This document shows, in pieces, positions 63,233-64,000 of a stretch of 64,000 bases of DNA. Position 1 is the stretch's first letter; every line of letters begins with the position of its first letter. Source of the DNA: Sphingomonas sp. PP-CE-1A-559. Its GTDB lineage: Bacteria > Pseudomonadota > Alphaproteobacteria > Sphingomonadales > Sphingomonadaceae. Under the pieces are notes generated by a model that had not been told where the DNA came from, did no database searches, and worked only from the letters and a program-made list of their open reading frames with translations. A program made the position numbers and the translations under genes. The DNA lies in contig NZ_SLYA01000001.1 of assembly GCF_004340965.1 (NCBI RefSeq), positions 868,001-932,000 of the forward strand, given 5' to 3'.

Positions 63233-63919
63233 TCAGGGCGTTACCTCGACGCCGTCCCACGCGAAGAGTTTCCCGCTGTCCGGCGCTCGGAGCCCGTCGA
63301 TCACGTCGAGCAACTGCACCGCCGCGCGGTCAGGCTTGAACAGGTTGCCGGGGGTGACATTGCCCTGGAATGGCTTCGACAGGCCGGTATCGACGGTGCC
63401 CGGATGCAGGCCGACGACGATCCCGCTGGAGTTCCGCCGCTTGTCCTCGATCGAGATCGTCTTCACCAGTTGGTTGAGCGCCGCCTTCGACGCTCGATAG
63501 CCGTACCAGCCGCCGAGCTTGTTATCGCCGATGCTGCCTACGCGAGCAGACAGCACCGCGAACACGATCCGCCCCGCCTTGGGCATCGTGGGCAGGAAGT
63601 GCTTCGCGACCAGTGCCGGCCCAATCGAATTGATCGCGAAGTTGCGCGCCATCCACGCCGGATCGAGCTCGCGCATCGCCTTCTCGGGGCCCTTGTCGCC
63701 GTCGTGCAGCAAACCCGTCGCGACGATCACCAGCGTCGGCGAGCCGACCCGCAAAGCCGCCGCCGCAATGCTAGCCTCGTCTTCCAGATCGAGATGCCGA
63801 TCGCCACTCTCCGACCGCGCGAACCCGTAGACGTTATCGAACGCACCCTCGTCGATCAGCGCCTCTTCCAGCGCCTTGCCGATCCCACCCGACACACCGA
63901 TGACGACCGCGCTGCTCAC
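63233..63919 (-). CDS. SDR family oxidoreductase (C-factor/CsgA-like)
   Basis: The 228-residue short-chain dehydrogenase has the nucleotide motif GVSGGIGKALEEAL and the catalytic YGYRASKAALNQLV. It resembles the YbbO/CsgA group in its short N-terminus and LHPGTVDTGLSKPF ending. Substrate unknown. It begins at GTG 63919, overlapping the upstream stop as GTGA. Confidence 0.88.
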   Translation of the reverse strand: MSSAVVIGVSGGIGKALEEALIDEGAFDNVYGFARSESGDRHLDLEDEASIAAAALRVGSPTLVIVATGLLHDGDKGPEKAMRELDPAWMARNFAINSIGPALVAKHFLPTMPKAGRIVFAVLSARVGSIGDNKLGGWYGYRASKAALNQLVKTISIEDKRRNSSGIVVGLHPGTVDTGLSKPFQGNVTPGNLFKPDRAAVQLLDVIDGLRAPDSGKLFAWDGVEVTP

Positions 63920-64000
63920 TTGCGTACGAACCGGAACTGCGCGTCGCTGCTGCCCGCCGCATCATACGCATAGCCGTCGCTGTCGAACCCCTTGATCCCG
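63916..64000 (-). CDS. Unidentified CDS, C-terminal 27 codons (partial at window edge)
   Basis: The fragment GIKGFDSDGYAYDAAGSS DAQFRFVRK followed by TGA overlaps the SDR start as GTGA, so it is upstream in the same operon. The piece is too short to identify. The rest lies beyond the right edge. Confidence 0.55.
   Translation of the reverse strand, partial: GIKGFDSDGYAYDAAGSSDAQFRFVRK

Overview
This 64 kb window is a GC-rich (roughly two-thirds G+C by eye), gene-dense stretch of bacterial chromosome. Gene content and sequence style point to Sphingomonas or a close relative (Alphaproteobacteria, Sphingomonadales). Supporting signs are the Entner-Doudoroff cluster zwf-pgl-edd-glk-eda, a Mg-type HemB, a candidate EcfG general-stress promoter, a TonB-dependent receptor, and many dispersed palindromic elements whose read-through peptide carries PAFAG. 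Almost all genes are core chromosomal genes. I see no phage, conjugative element, insertion sequence, CRISPR array or rRNA operon.

Layout. 1-6300: end of ilvD, a lipoprotein, a bifunctional NAD(P)HX repair enzyme carrying a palindromic repeat inside its reading frame, an RlmD/TrmA-family methyltransferase, truA-fmt, recR and def. 6300-10400: repeat-rich spacer, rmuC, the ribosomal operon rpsF-rpsR-rplI and an RcnB-like protein. 10580-15480: fatty-acid and cell-wall cluster fabD-[GxxExxY cassette]-fabG-acpP-fabF-mltG. 15660-22500: eda-glk-edd-pgl-zwf and argC. 22480-33360: SH3 and MarR proteins, secG, pyrG, a TonB-dependent receptor, panB, a YfgM-like protein, bamB and der. 33360-42460: tusA-like, Hpt, bacterioferritin and Bfd with two Fur-like boxes, a DUF418 membrane protein followed by a 158-bp tandem array, purL, a DUF1842 protein, map, cinA, a HIRAN protein and tRNA-Ala(CGC). 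42600-50560: a candidate EcfG-controlled prion-like SWFGD/DUF2171 protein, an oxidoreductase, corA, and a five-gene operon (ATP-grasp enzyme, flavin monooxygenase, metN, metI, metQ). 50670-64000: a cyclophilin, a lipid kinase, hemB-GNAT-membrane spermidine-synthase-like protein, twin tRNA-Arg(ACG), two alpha/beta hydrolases, gyrA-DUF952, a small secreted protein and an SDR.

How the genes work together. Several units are translationally coupled by ATGA, GTGA or TTGA overlaps: lipoprotein/nnr/rlmD, fmt/truA, pgl/edd, glk/eda, YfgM-like/bamB, SH3/argC, hemB/GNAT, gyrA/DUF952 and the MetNIQ operon. Palindromic repeat families sit mostly at gene 3' ends and between convergent genes, where they may help end transcription.

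The best leads for something new are the ATP-grasp/monooxygenase/MetNIQ operon with an 11-bp inverted repeat upstream; the prion-like protein behind a candidate stress promoter; the GxxExxY gene bracketed by 26-bp inverted repeats inside the fatty-acid cluster; the 158-bp tandem array containing decayed copies of a gene start; and the palindrome inside nnr. All function calls rest on motif recognition by eye; no database search was run.
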